Below are positions 1 to 9,189 of a DNA stretch of 64,000 nt, one piece after another. The notes beneath the pieces were generated by a model, which saw nothing but the letters and a program-made list of their open reading frames with translations, was not told the origin of the DNA and searched no databases. This DNA comes from DATEDA01 sp963789885. Lineage in GTDB: Bacteria > Pseudomonadota > Gammaproteobacteria > Burkholderiales > SG8-39. Where the stretch lies: contig CAWBNB010000050.1 in assembly GCA_963789885.1 (NCBI GenBank), forward strand, positions 442,506 to 506,505. Reading direction: 5' to 3'. Every line of letters starts with the position of its first letter. Position 1 is the first letter of the stretch. Position numbers and translations under genes: made by a program.

Positions 1-456
1 GAGACGATCTCCGGCGGCTCGGGCGCCGGCGTCGCGGGGTTCGCGGCCGACGGCACGCCGACGGCAGGTTTCGACGGGACCGACGTGGTGCAGACTCACA
101 TGACGAACTCGCGGCTGACCGACCCGGAGGTGCTCGAGTGGCGCCTGCCGGTCGTCCTGGAAAGCTACGAGATCCGCGCGGGCTCGGGCGGTGCCGGCCG
201 ATGGCGGGGCGGGAACGGTGGAACACGCAGGATCCGCTTTCTCGAACGCATGACCGCGTCGATCCTCTCCGGCCACCGGCGCCTGCCGCCGCACGGCATG
301 GCCGGCGGATCGCCGGGCGCGCCCGGACGGAACTGGGTGGAGCGTACGGACGGGACGCGGCTCGAGCTCGCGGGTGCCGACCGGACCGACGTCGAGCCGG
401 GCGACGTCTTCGTCATCGAGACGCCGGGCGGAGGCGGCTACGGCGCGTCAAAATAG
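1..456 (+). CDS. Hydantoinase B family protein, C-terminal part
   Basis: This is the last 151 residues of a hydantoinase B / 5-oxoprolinase beta-type subunit; the frame is open from base 1, so the gene begins outside the window. Family members open hydantoin or 5-oxoproline rings with ATP, together with a HyuA-type subunit. Visible family features are THMTNSRLTDPEVLEWRLPV, a glycine-rich stretch (AGSGGAGRWRGGNGG) and the typical ending with a Gly-rich PGGGGYG just before the stop. The HyuA partner would be expected upstream, outside the window. The substrate cannot be told from this fragment. Confidence 0.88.
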   Translation, partial: ETISGGSGAGVAGFAADGTPTAGFDGTDVVQTHMTNSRLTDPEVLEWRLPVVLESYEIRAGSGGAGRWRGGNGGTRRIRFLERMTASILSGHRRLPPHGMAGGSPGAPGRNWVERTDGTRLELAGADRTDVEPGDVFVIETPGGGGYGASK

Positions 457-587
457 CGCTGCAACTCCCGGCGCGGAAAGGCATAAACTGCCGAGCCGGG
501 GCACTTTTGCACGACCCCGGGCAGGGCCGCGATGCTACGATTGCGGGCCCCCAGAGACACACCCGACATCGATTCCTCCGCTACCGC

Positions 588-3356
588 ATGGATAGAAGAA
601 CGGTTCTCACCAAGACCGCCAAGGGTCTAATGGAAGTCACCGGCAAGACGAGCCTGCTGCCGCGCGATCTCCGCAACGTCCTCTCGCAGGTCGACGGCAA
701 GGCCACCGTCGGCGACCTGCACCAGAAGCTCGACAAGTACACCGAAACCAAGCTCCTCGACACGCTCGCCAAGCTGTCGAAGGACGGATTCGTGCGCGAG
801 TTCGTGTCGGCGCCGGCGAGCATCTCGCCGCCGTCGCAGGTGCCGATCGTCCAGGAGGACATGGACCTCGACTTCACCGCGCTGATGAGCAAGCCGCCGA
901 ACAAGGCGGAGGTGAGCGCGCAGACCAAGGCCGAGTTCGAGGACGTCGCTCGCCAGGTCGCGCAGGCGCGCGCGCGGCAGGAGGCCGACGCGAAGGCGCG
1001 GGCGGATGCCGACGCGCGGGGGAAGGCGGAAGCCGAGGCGAGGGCGCGTGCGGAGGCCGAGGCGCGCGCGAAGCGCGAAGCTGAAGAGCGGGCGAAGCGC
1101 GAGGCGGCGGAGCGCGCGGCGAAGGAGGCCGCCGAGAAGGCGCGCCGCGAGGCCGAGGAGCGGGCGAAGCGCGAAACAGAGGAGCGCGCCCGCAAGGAAG
1201 CCGAGGCGCAGGCGAAGGCCGACGCCGAAGCGCGCGCGAAGCGCGAAGCCGACGAGAAAGCGAAGCGCGAGGCCGAGGAGCGGTCGCGCAAGGAGGCCGA
1301 GGCGCGGGCGAAGGCCGACGCCGAAGCGCGCGCGAAGCGCGAAGCCGACGAGAAAGCGAAGCGCGAGGCCGACGAGAAAGCGAAGCGCGAAGCCGAGGAG
1401 CGGTCGCGCAAGGAGGCCGACGCGCGGGCGAAGGCCGACGCCGAAGCGCGCGCGAAGCGCGAAGCCGACGAGAAAGCGAAGCGCGAAGCCGAGGAACGGT
1501 CGCGCAGGGAAGCCGACGCGCGGGCCAAGGCCGACGCCGAGACGCGCGCGAAGCGCGAAGCCGAGGAGAAGGCGCGGCGCGACGTCGAGGAGAAGGCGAA
1601 GCGCGAGGCCGACGAGCGCGGCCGCCGCGAAGCCGAGGAGCGCGCGCGGCGGGAGTCGGAGGAGCGGGCGCGGCGCGAGAGCGAGGAGCGGGCGCAGCGG
1701 GAGCAGGAGGAGCGGATCCGCCGCGAGCTCGAGGACCGCGTGCGCCAGGCCGAGGACCAGGCGCGGCGCGAGGCCGAGGAGCGGGCGAAGCGCGATGCGG
1801 CGGAGCGGGCGAAGCGCGATGCGGCGGAGCGCGAGCGTCGCGAGGCCGAGGAGCGCGCGGCGCGCGAGGCGGAGGAACGGTCGCGGCGCGAGGCGGACGA
1901 GCGGGCGCGGCGCGAAGCCGCGGAACAGTCGCAGCGCGAGGCCGAGGAGGCCGCGCGGCGCAAGGACGAGGAGGCCCGCGCGCGGCGCGAGACCGAGAAG
2001 CAGGCGCGGGAGGAGGACAAGGCGCGCGCCAAGGCCGACGCCGAGGCGGCGGCGCGCGCGCGGCGCGACGAGCGCGCACGCGAGAAGGCAGACGCCGAGG
2101 ATCGCGCGCGCGAGAAGCGCAAGGAGCAGGAAAAGGACGCGGCGCAGGTCGCCGCGCGCCTGGAGAAGATCCGCGCCGGCAAGACCGGCGGCGGCATCGG
2201 CAAGTTCCTCGGGATCGGGCTCGCGGTGCTGGTGGTCGCGGGGCTCGTCTATCTGCAGTTCTTCATGCCGCTCGACATCGCGCAGTACGAGCGGCTCGCG
2301 TCCGCCCAGCTCGGCCAGCCGGTGAAGATCCGCAGCGGGCGCATCTCGATCCTGCCGTCGCCCTCGATCCGGCTCGAGAACGTCACGGTCGGCGGCAACG
2401 GCAACGTGAAGATCGCGGTGGCGAGCGCCCATCCGGACTTCGCCTCGGTGATCGGCGGGAACCCGCAGCTCAAGTCGCTCGACCTGGAGGGCGTGACGCT
2501 CGATGCCGCCGGCCTCGCGGGCGTGCTCTTCGGCCGGGGCACGAGCACGGCGCTCGGGCTCGAGCGCGTGCAGGCGACCGGGGTGAAGATCGCCGTGCCC
2601 GGGGTGACGCTGCCGGAGCTCGAAGCGACGGCGATCCTGCTGCCCGACGGGAGCGTGCAGAAGATCGTGGTCAACAACCCGAACAAGACGATCACGGCGG
2701 AGATCCTGCCGCAGAGCGGCAAGGCGTTGGTCGAACTGACGGTCGCCAACCCGGATGCGCTGCTCGGCCTGCCGTTCGAGGTCGAGACCCTGACCGCCAA
2801 GGGCGTCGCGACGGCGACCGAATTCGCGGCCTCGGAGTTCGACGCGCGCCTCCTCGACGGCAGCACCCGCGGCAAGGGAACGCTCCGGTGGCCGGGTCCG
2901 CTCGGGTTCGACGGCAATTTCGAGCTGCGGCAGGTGGACGCGAAGCGCATCACGCCGATCCTCGTCGGGCGCCTCCACGGCACCGGCGTGCTTGCGGCCC
3001 ACGGCGAATCGCTTGACAAGCTCGGCACGGGGGCGCGCGTCGACGGCAACTTCACGGTGTCCAAGGGGCAGATCACCGGCGTCGACCTCGCGCGCACGCT
3101 GCAATCGGGCAAGAGCGTCGGCGGCATCACGCCGTTCAACGAGATGACCGCGCAGGCGCAGCTCGACAAGGGCCAGCTCGCGCTCCGCGGCGTGAGGATC
3201 GACGCCGGCGCGCTCTCCGCGAACGGGGCGATCGACGTGGAGGGCGGCAAGTCGCTCTCCGGGCGTTTCGCGGCCGATCTGAAGACGCCGGGCGGCGTGG
3301 TGCGCGCGACGCTGCAGGTCTCCGGCACCCCGAGCCAGCTCGCGATCAAGCGCTGA
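588..3356 (+). CDS. AsmA-like membrane protein with long charged helix
   Basis: A 922-residue protein. Residues 1-85 look like a small winged-helix-type domain. About residues 128-525 are almost only Ala, Glu, Arg, Lys and Asp in 8-residue units such as KREADEKA. One hydrophobic segment follows near 539-560 (FLGIGLAVLVVAGLVYLQFF). The last 360 residues look like the AsmA family (repeating beta-strand segments such as LKSLDLEGVTLD and GALSANGAIDVEGG). AsmA-type proteins are linked to outer-membrane lipid traffic and usually start with the membrane segment, so the long N-terminal helix would lie in the cytoplasm. The frame is open from 138, but ATG 588 is preferred because homologous-looking sequence begins there and the earlier part overlaps the hydantoinase gene. 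No clear ribosome site is seen. The exact role is unknown. Confidence 0.75.
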   Translation: MDRRTVLTKTAKGLMEVTGKTSLLPRDLRNVLSQVDGKATVGDLHQKLDKYTETKLLDTLAKLSKDGFVREFVSAPASISPPSQVPIVQEDMDLDFTALMSKPPNKAEVSAQTKAEFEDVARQVAQARARQEADAKARADADARGKAEAEARARAEAEARAKREAEERAKREAAERAAKEAAEKARREAEERAKRETEERARKEAEAQAKADAEARAKREADEKAKREAEERSRKEAEARAKADAEARAKREADEKAKREADEKAKREAEERSRKEADARAKADAEARAKREADEKAKREAEERSRREADARAKADAETRAKREAEEKARRDVEEKAKREADERGRREAEERARRESEERARRESEERAQREQEERIRRELEDRVRQAEDQARREAEERAKRDAAERAKRDAAERERREAEERAAREAEERSRREADERARREAAEQSQREAEEAARRKDEEARARRETEKQAREEDKARAKADAEAAARARRDERAREKADAEDRAREKRKEQEKDAAQVAARLEKIRAGKTGGGIGKFLGIGLAVLVVAGLVYLQFFMPLDIAQYERLASAQLGQPVKIRSGRISILPSPSIRLENVTVGGNGNVKIAVASAHPDFASVIGGNPQLKSLDLEGVTLDAAGLAGVLFGRGTSTALGLERVQATGVKIAVPGVTLPELEATAILLPDGSVQKIVVNNPNKTITAEILPQSGKALVELTVANPDALLGLPFEVETLTAKGVATATEFAASEFDARLLDGSTRGKGTLRWPGPLGFDGNFELRQVDAKRITPILVGRLHGTGVLAAHGESLDKLGTGARVDGNFTVSKGQITGVDLARTLQSGKSVGGITPFNEMTAQAQLDKGQLALRGVRIDAGALSANGAIDVEGGKSLSGRFAADLKTPGGVVRATLQVSGTPSQLAIKR
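1214..1560 (+). repeat. In-gene tandem repeats coding octad helix
   Basis: The sequence GACGCCGAAGCGCGCGCGAA or a near copy starts at 1221, 1317, 1437 and 1533, giving spacings of 96, 120 and 96 bp. Each 96-bp unit codes four 8-residue blocks; the 120-bp unit carries one extra block (KREADEKA). These near-identical copies show recent expansion in whole 24-bp steps, all in frame with the surrounding gene. Confidence 0.9.
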
Positions 3357-3425
3357 CCGGCCGCCGCGGGGCCGGCGCGCAGGCGCGCACGTCGCCTGCC
3401 CATAGGCGTACCCGGCGCGCGCCGG

Positions 3426-3431
3426 TATAAT
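3426..3431 (+). promoter_or_regulatory. Likely purL promoter -10 box
   Basis: A perfect TATAAT lies in very GC-rich sequence 22 bases before the purL ATG. No good -35 box is visible at the right distance (around 3403-3408). With a start of transcription near 3438 the leader would be only about 16 bases. No purine-repressor-like palindrome is obvious. Confidence 0.5.
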
Positions 3432-3453
3432 CCGCGCTAACCGCCGCGTCCTG

Positions 3454-6400
3454 ATGCCGATTCTCCGTTTGCGCGGGAGCACGGCGCTCTCCGCGTTCCG
3501 CCGGGCGAAGCTCGATACCGCCCTCCACGCCCTCGATCCGAGTCTCGCCGTCGCGGCGAGCGAGTTCTGGCACTTCGTCGAGGTCGAGCGCGCCCCGGAC
3601 GCGCCCGAGCGCGCGCTCCTCGACCGGCTCCTCCGCTATGGCGCCGCCGCCGCCGAGGCGCCCCGCGATACCACGCTCTACCTCGTAACGCCGCGCCTCG
3701 GGACGATCTCGCCCTGGTCCTCGAAGGCCACCGACATCGCTCGCAACTGCGGGCTCGGCTTCGTGCGCCGAGTGGAGCGCGGCATTGCGCATCACGTGGC
3801 GGGCGGCGGCGCCGGCCGCGACCGGATCGCGGCGCTCCTGCACGACCGGATGACCGAGACGGTGCTCGAGGGGGTCGAGGCCGCCGACGCGCTGTTCCGC
3901 CATTCGGCGCCGCGCCCGCTCGAGCAGGTGCCGGTGCTCGCAGGCGGGCGCGGCGCGATCGAGCGCGCGAACGCCGCGCTGGGGCTCGCGCTCTCCGACG
4001 ACGAGATCGACTATCTCGTCGACGTCTTTACTGGGCTCGGGCGCGACCCGACCGACGTCGAGCTGACGATGTTCGCGCAGGCGAACTCGGAGCACTGCCG
4101 GCACAAGATCTTCAACGCGTCGTGGATCGTCGACGGCGTTCCGCGCGAGCACACGCTGTTCGGGATGATCCGCACGACGCACGCGGCCAATCCGCAGGGC
4201 ACGGTCCTCGCCTACGCCGACAACGCGGCGGTGCTCGAGGGGCGCCTCGCGCGCCGCTTCTTCGCCGACGCCGACGGCAGGTACCGCGCGCACGAAGAGT
4301 TGACCCACTACCTGGCGAAGGTCGAGACGCACAACCACCCGACGGCGATCTCGCCGTTCCCGGGCGCGGCAACCGGATCCGGGGGCGAGCTCCGCGACGA
4401 AGGCGCCACCGGGCGCGGCGCGAAGCCGAAGGCCGGCCTGAGCGGGTTCAGCGTGTCGAACCTGCGCATCCCGGGGTTCGTCCAGCCCTGGGAGCACGAC
4501 GCGGGCAAGCCCGACCGGATCGCCTCGGCGCTCGAGATTATGCTCGAGGGACCGATCGGCGCCGCCTCGTTCAACAACGAGTTCGGGCGTCCGCACCTCG
4601 CCGGCTACTTCCGCACGTTCGAGATTCCGGCGGGCGGCATCGTCCGGGGCTACCACAAGCCGATCATGGTCGCCGGCGGGGTCGGCAACATCCGCGCGCC
4701 GCTCGCCCTCAAGAGCGCGATTCCCCCGGGTGCTGCGCTCGTGCAGCTCGGCGGCCCCGGGATGCTGATCGGCATGGGCGGCGGCGCCGCGTCCTCGCTC
4801 GAGGCGGGAGCGAACGTCGCCGACCTCGACTTCGATTCGGTCCAGCGCGGGAACGCCGAGATCCAGCGCCGCGCGCAGGAGGTCATCGACGCCTGCTCGG
4901 CGCTCGGGGCGTCGAGCCCGGTGCTCTCGATCCACGACGTCGGGGCCGGCGGGCTCTCGAATGCGCTGCCCGAACTCGCCCACGGCGCCGGGCGCGGGGC
5001 GGTGATCGACCTCCGCGCGGCGCCGAACGAGGAGCCCGGCATGACCCCGCGCGAGGTGTGGTGCAACGAGGCGCAGGAGCGCTATGTGCTCGCGGTTGCG
5101 CCCGAGCGGCTGGCGGAGTTCCGCGCGATCTGCGAGCGCGAGCGGTGCCCGTTCGCCGTGGTCGGCACGGCGACGGCGGACGGCCGCCTGGTCGTCGACG
5201 ACCCGCAGTTCGGCAACAAGCCGGTCGACGTCGACCTCGCGGTGATCCTCGGGCTGCCGCCGAAGATGGTCCGCGACGTGCGGCACGTCGAGCGGCGGCT
5301 GCCGCCCCTCGATCTGCGGGCCGTCGAGCTGAAGGAGGCCTGCTACCGCGTGCTGCGTGCCCCGACCGTCGCCAACAAGAGCTTCCTCGTCACGATCGGC
5401 GACCGCACCGTCGGGGGGCTCTGCGCGCGCGACCAGATGGTCGGACCGTGGCAGGTGCCGGTCGCCGACTGCGCGGTGACGCTCGCGGATTTCGCCGGCT
5501 ACGCGGGCGAGGCGTTCGCGATCGGCGAGCGCGCGCCGCTCGCCGTGCTCGACGCGCCCGCCTCGGGCCGCATGGCGGTCGGCGAGGCGCTCACCAACCT
5601 CGCCGCCGCGGCGGTCCCTGATCTCGCGCGCGTCAAGCTCTCGGCGAACTGGATGGCCGCCGCCGGCTTCCCCGGCGAAGACGCAGCCCTCTACGACACG
5701 GTGCGCGCGGTGGCGCTCGAGCTCTGCCCGCAGCTCGGGCTCGCCATCCCGGTCGGCAAGGATTCGCTGTCAATGCGCACGACCTGGCAGGAGGCGGGGC
5801 GGACGAAGGAAGTGGTCGCGCCGCTCTCCCTCGTGGTGTCGGCGTTCGCGCCGAGCGAGGACGCGCGGCGCGCCCTGACGCCGCAGCTGCGCACCGACGC
5901 CGGCGCGACCGAGCTCGTCCTCGTCGACCTCGGGCGCGGCCGGAACCGGCTCGGTGGCTCGCAGCTCGCGCAGGTGTACGGGCAGCTCGGCGACACCGTT
6001 CCCGACCTCGACGATCCCGCGGCGCTGAAGGCGTTCTTCGCGGAGATCCAGTCGCTCAACCGGGACGGGCTGCTTCTCGCCTACCACGACCGCTCCGACG
6101 GCGGCCTCTTCGCCTGCGCCTGCGAGATGGCCTTCGCCGGTCACTGCGGCGTGACGCTGAACCTCGATCTCCTCGGCTACGACCCGCTCGCGCACGACGT
6201 CGACGGCAACGAGCGCCGGCCCGAGCTGATGCGGGGGCGCGACCTCGAGCGCGTGCTCGCCGGCCTCTTCGCCGAGGAGCTCGGCGCGCTCGTCCAGGTC
6301 CGCGCCGACGACCGGGCGGCCGTCATGAGCCGGCTCGCCGGTGCCGGCCTGTACGCGACGGTCGTGGGCGCGCCGAACGCGCGCGACGAGATCCGGCTGG

Positions 6401-7377
6401 TCCGGAACGCAAGACCGGTGCTCGCCGAGCCGCGCGTCGACCTGCAGCGCGCGTGGTCGGAGGTCAGCTACCGGATGCAGCGCCTGCGCGACAACCCGGA
6501 GTGCGCGCAGCAGGAGTTCGACCGTGCGCTCGACGCCGGGGATCCGGGTCTGAGCGTCGCGCTGCGCTTCGATCCGCACGAGGACGTCGCGGCGCCGTTC
6601 GTCGGACGCGGCGCGCGGCCGCAGGTCGCGATCCTGCGCGAGCAGGGCGTGAACGGCCAGATCGAGATGGCAGCGGCATTCGACCGCGCCGGCTTCGAGG
6701 CGGCCGACGTGCACATGAGCGACATCCTCGCGGCGCGGGTCCGGCTGGCGGGGTTCAAGGGCATTGCGGCGTGCGGCGGATTCTCGTACGGAGACGTGCT
6801 CGGCGCGGGCGAGGGCTGGGCCAAGTCGATCCTCTTCAATCCCCGTGCGCGACACGAGTTCGAGTCGTTCTTCGGCCGCGCCGACACCTTCGCGCTCGGC
6901 GTCTGCAACGGCTGCCAGATGATGGCCGGCCTGCGCGAGCTCGTCCCCGGCGCCGGCGCGTGGCCGACGTTCCGCCGGAACCGCTCGGAGCAGTTCGAAG
7001 CGCGCTACGTGATGGTCGAGGTGACCGAGAGCCCGTCGATCCTCTTCCGCGGGATGGCGGGCAGCCGGATGCCGATCGCCACCGCGCACGGCGAGGGGCT
7101 GGCGGCATTCGACAGCCCGGCAACGCAGGCGCGGGCGCTGACGTGTCTCCGGTTCGTCGACAATCGGGGCGCCCCGGCCGAAGCGTACCCGCTCAATCCC
7201 AATGGATCGCCGGGCGGGATTACGGGGCTGACTACCCCCGACGGCCGGTTCACCATCCTGATGCCCCATCCCGAGCGGGTGTTCCGCGCCGTGCAGTGCT
7301 CATGGCATCCGGAGGCGCCCGGTGACGAGAGCCCGTGGCTGCGGCTGTTCCGCAACGCGCGAGCCTGGGTCGGTTGA
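3454..7377 (+). CDS. purL: Phosphoribosylformylglycinamidine synthase
   Basis: The single-chain (large) PurL, 1307 residues, close to the 1295 of E. coli. It makes FGAM from FGAR, ATP and glutamine in purine synthesis. The linker motif NSEHCRHKIFN, the ATP-site motif KVETHNHPTAISPFPGAATG and the second synthetase-half motifs are present. The C-terminal class I glutaminase domain has GVCNGCQMM with the nucleophile at about Cys1151 and PHPERVFRA with His1272/Glu1274. The gene is intact and stands alone, ending about 30 bases before a strong terminator shared with the facing ppiC operon. Confidence 0.98.
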   Translation: MPILRLRGSTALSAFRRAKLDTALHALDPSLAVAASEFWHFVEVERAPDAPERALLDRLLRYGAAAAEAPRDTTLYLVTPRLGTISPWSSKATDIARNCGLGFVRRVERGIAHHVAGGGAGRDRIAALLHDRMTETVLEGVEAADALFRHSAPRPLEQVPVLAGGRGAIERANAALGLALSDDEIDYLVDVFTGLGRDPTDVELTMFAQANSEHCRHKIFNASWIVDGVPREHTLFGMIRTTHAANPQGTVLAYADNAAVLEGRLARRFFADADGRYRAHEELTHYLAKVETHNHPTAISPFPGAATGSGGELRDEGATGRGAKPKAGLSGFSVSNLRIPGFVQPWEHDAGKPDRIASALEIMLEGPIGAASFNNEFGRPHLAGYFRTFEIPAGGIVRGYHKPIMVAGGVGNIRAPLALKSAIPPGAALVQLGGPGMLIGMGGGAASSLEAGANVADLDFDSVQRGNAEIQRRAQEVIDACSALGASSPVLSIHDVGAGGLSNALPELAHGAGRGAVIDLRAAPNEEPGMTPREVWCNEAQERYVLAVAPERLAEFRAICERERCPFAVVGTATADGRLVVDDPQFGNKPVDVDLAVILGLPPKMVRDVRHVERRLPPLDLRAVELKEACYRVLRAPTVANKSFLVTIGDRTVGGLCARDQMVGPWQVPVADCAVTLADFAGYAGEAFAIGERAPLAVLDAPASGRMAVGEALTNLAAAAVPDLARVKLSANWMAAAGFPGEDAALYDTVRAVALELCPQLGLAIPVGKDSLSMRTTWQEAGRTKEVVAPLSLVVSAFAPSEDARRALTPQLRTDAGATELVLVDLGRGRNRLGGSQLAQVYGQLGDTVPDLDDPAALKAFFAEIQSLNRDGLLLAYHDRSDGGLFACACEMAFAGHCGVTLNLDLLGYDPLAHDVDGNERRPELMRGRDLERVLAGLFAEELGALVQVRADDRAAVMSRLAGAGLYATVVGAPNARDEIRLVRNARPVLAEPRVDLQRAWSEVSYRMQRLRDNPECAQQEFDRALDAGDPGLSVALRFDPHEDVAAPFVGRGARPQVAILREQGVNGQIEMAAAFDRAGFEAADVHMSDILAARVRLAGFKGIAACGGFSYGDVLGAGEGWAKSILFNPRARHEFESFFGRADTFALGVCNGCQMMAGLRELVPGAGAWPTFRRNRSEQFEARYVMVEVTESPSILFRGMAGSRMPIATAHGEGLAAFDSPATQARALTCLRFVDNRGAPAEAYPLNPNGSPGGITGLTTPDGRFTILMPHPERVFRAVQCSWHPEAPGDESPWLRLFRNARAWVG

Positions 7378-7410
7378 GCGCTCGCGCCGCGGACTGATCG
7401 CGGGAAACAA

Positions 7411-7435
7411 AACGGGGGCCGAGGCCCCCGTTTTT
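7411..7435. terminator. Bidirectional intrinsic terminator
   Basis: A perfect 10-base inverted repeat (AACGGGGGCC / GGCCCCCGTT) separated by GA is followed by TTTTT on the plus strand. On the minus strand the hairpin is followed by GTTTTGTTT. It sits between the convergent purL and ppiC genes and can stop both transcripts. Confidence 0.9.
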
Positions 7436-7458
7436 CCTCACGCCGACGCCGGGAACTG

Positions 7459-8280
7459 CTACTCGACCTTCGCCTTCGCGCGCAGATCGCCGACGCTGCG
7501 CTCGAAGGCCTGCTTCTGCAGCCCCTCGGTGATCTGCTGCTTGACCTCGTCGTACGACGGGAACTTCGCCGGCCGGATGTCCTCGACCAGGATGACGTGC
7601 CAGCCGAACTGCGTCTGCACCGGCGTCTCGGTGTACTTGCCCTTGTCGAGTTTCACCAGCGCGTCGCCGAACGGCTTCACGTAGCCGGCGGGCGAGTTCC
7701 AGTCGAGGTCGCCGCCGCGGTCCCTCGAGCCCGTGTCCTTCGACTGCTTCGCGAGCTCCTCGAACTTGCGGCCCTTCTTGAGGTCGGCGATCACCGCTTT
7801 CGCTTCATCCTCCTTCTCGAGCAGGATGTGGCGCGTCTTGTACTCCTTGTCGCCGCGCGAGGCCTTCAGCTTGTCGTACTCCGCGCGCACCTGCGGGTCG
7901 GCGACCGGATGGGTCCTGACGAAATCGGCGACGTACGCGTTCCACAGGACCTGCTGCCGCGCGAGGTCGAGCTGGACCTGCACGTCGGCGTTCTTCGGCA
8001 GCCCCTTGCGCGTTGCCTCCTGGGCGATGATCTCCCGCACGATCAGCTGTTCGCGCACCTCGTCGCGCAGCTGCGGCGTGTCGGGGACCCCGCGTGCCGC
8101 CTGCGCCTTGACGATCGTGTCGATCCGCGACGGCGGAATCGCGACGCCGTTGACCGTGGCGCCTTTCGTTGCAGCGACCGGCGCCTGCGCCGGGGCCTGC
8201 CCCTGCGCGAAGGCGGTGGCGAGGGGGAGGCCGAGCCCGAGCAGCGTCGCGGCTGCGAGGGACAGGCGATTGAGTGTCAT
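7459..8280 (-). CDS. Periplasmic parvulin-type peptidyl-prolyl isomerase
   Basis: A 273-residue protein with an N-terminal signal peptide (cleavage near AFAQG, about residue 26), a SurA/PrsA-like helical N domain and a single parvulin domain around residues 143-240. Parvulin signatures are RHILLEKEDEAKAVI, a GGDLDW stretch and the closing TQFGWHVILVEDIR. It should catalyse cis-trans isomerisation of Xaa-Pro bonds in exported proteins. It is the last gene of the msrB-yciB-bolA-ppiC operon, 25 bases after bolA, and ends at the shared terminator. PpiC-like is a fair label; the client proteins are unknown. Confidence 0.92.
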   Translation of the reverse strand: MTLNRLSLAAATLLGLGLPLATAFAQGQAPAQAPVAATKGATVNGVAIPPSRIDTIVKAQAARGVPDTPQLRDEVREQLIVREIIAQEATRKGLPKNADVQVQLDLARQQVLWNAYVADFVRTHPVADPQVRAEYDKLKASRGDKEYKTRHILLEKEDEAKAVIADLKKGRKFEELAKQSKDTGSRDRGGDLDWNSPAGYVKPFGDALVKLDKGKYTETPVQTQFGWHVILVEDIRPAKFPSYDEVKQQITEGLQKQAFERSVGDLRAKAKVE

Positions 8281-8305
8281 CTGTCGTTCCTTTCGGTGAC
8301 TTGCG

Positions 8306-8587
8306 TTATCGGGCCGGCGCCGCCCGTTCCTCGGGGGCGAGCGCCTGGATGCTCAAAGCGTGGATCTCCCGGCGCATCATCGGTCCGAGCGCGCCGTACA
8401 CCATTCGATGCCGCTCGACCGTGCCCTGCCCGCGAAAGCGCGGGGACACGATCAGGAGCCGGTAATGCCCGCCGCCGCCCGCGGCGCCGGCGTGGCCGGC
8501 ATGCAGCGCGCTCTCGTCGACGAGGTCGAGCGCCTCGGGGTCGAGCGCGGCGAGTCGCTCGCGGATCGCCCGCGCGACGTCGCTCAC
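8306..8587 (-). CDS. bolA: BolA family protein
   Basis: A 93-residue BolA-type protein, likely a partner of monothiol glutaredoxin in Fe-S handling or a morphology/stress regulator. The family core is seen as GHYRLLIVSPRFRGQ followed by ERHRMVYGALGPMM, with the conserved His in the RHRMVY motif. The start is GTG at 8587, overlapping the yciB stop (GTGA), which points to translational coupling. A much longer frame runs upstream, but it lies antiparallel to nothing recognisable and overlaps yciB, so it was not used. Confidence 0.93.
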   Translation of the reverse strand: MSDVARAIRERLAALDPEALDLVDESALHAGHAGAAGGGGHYRLLIVSPRFRGQGTVERHRMVYGALGPMMRREIHALSIQALAPEERAAPAR

Positions 8588-9117
8588 TGCTTCTCTTCCA
8601 CGTACTTGGCGAGGAAGAGCCCTTGCGCCAGCACGAACAGCAGCATCAGGCCCATGCCGCCGAAGAGCTTGAAGTTGACCCAGGTGTCGGTGGAGAAGTT
8701 GAAAGCGACGTACAGGTTGGCCGCGCCCATGAACGCGAAGAACGCCGCCCAGCTCCAGTTGAGCTTGCGCCAGGCGTGGTCGGGCAGGACGAGCTGCTCG
8801 CCGAGGAGCGTCCGCATCAGGTTGCGGCGGAAGAAGAGCTCGCCGCCGCCGAGCACGGCGGCGAACAGCCAGTACAGCACCGTCGGCTTCCACTTGATGA
8901 AGGTCTCGTCCTGCAGCGCGAGCGTGGCACCGCCGAACACCACGATGATGGCGAGGCTCGCCCACAGCATCGTCTCCACCTTGCGGCCGCGCAGCTTGAG
9001 CCACGCGACCTGCGCGAACGTCGCCGCAATCGCCACGCCGGTCGCGACGTAGATGTCGGAGAGCTTGAACGCGACGAAGAAGAGGATGACCGGGAAGAGG
9101 TCGAACAGGAACTTCAT
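8584..9117 (-). CDS. yciB: Inner-membrane septation protein A (YciB)
   Basis: A 177-residue integral membrane protein of the YciB/IspZ family, involved in cell-envelope integrity and septation. It starts MKFLFDLFPVILFFVAFK, the typical family start, so ATG 9117 is preferred over the upstream ATG at 9156. About five hydrophobic segments are visible, with the family motifs WKPTVLYW, FFRRNLM and WRKLNWSWAAFF. It is coupled to bolA downstream through a GTGA overlap and lies 72 bases after msrB. Confidence 0.95.
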   Translation of the reverse strand: MKFLFDLFPVILFFVAFKLSDIYVATGVAIAATFAQVAWLKLRGRKVETMLWASLAIIVVFGGATLALQDETFIKWKPTVLYWLFAAVLGGGELFFRRNLMRTLLGEQLVLPDHAWRKLNWSWAAFFAFMGAANLYVAFNFSTDTWVNFKLFGGMGLMLLFVLAQGLFLAKYVEEKQ

Positions 9118-9189
9118 GCGGCCGGCATTATCCCAGAACGCCCCCCCGGCCGCCACCGCCAGGGCGGCCGGTATGCCTGCCGGCGAGGC

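Noticed and set aside
1214..1560. Regular DNA repeats considered as a CRISPR array
   Set aside because: Repeats are in-frame coding units of 24 and 96 bp with no unique spacers.
581..3482. Very long minus-strand open frames opposite the AsmA-like gene
   Set aside because: They mirror the GC-rich repeats, give Ser/Arg- or Leu/Arg-monotonous products with no domain, and lack ribosome sites.
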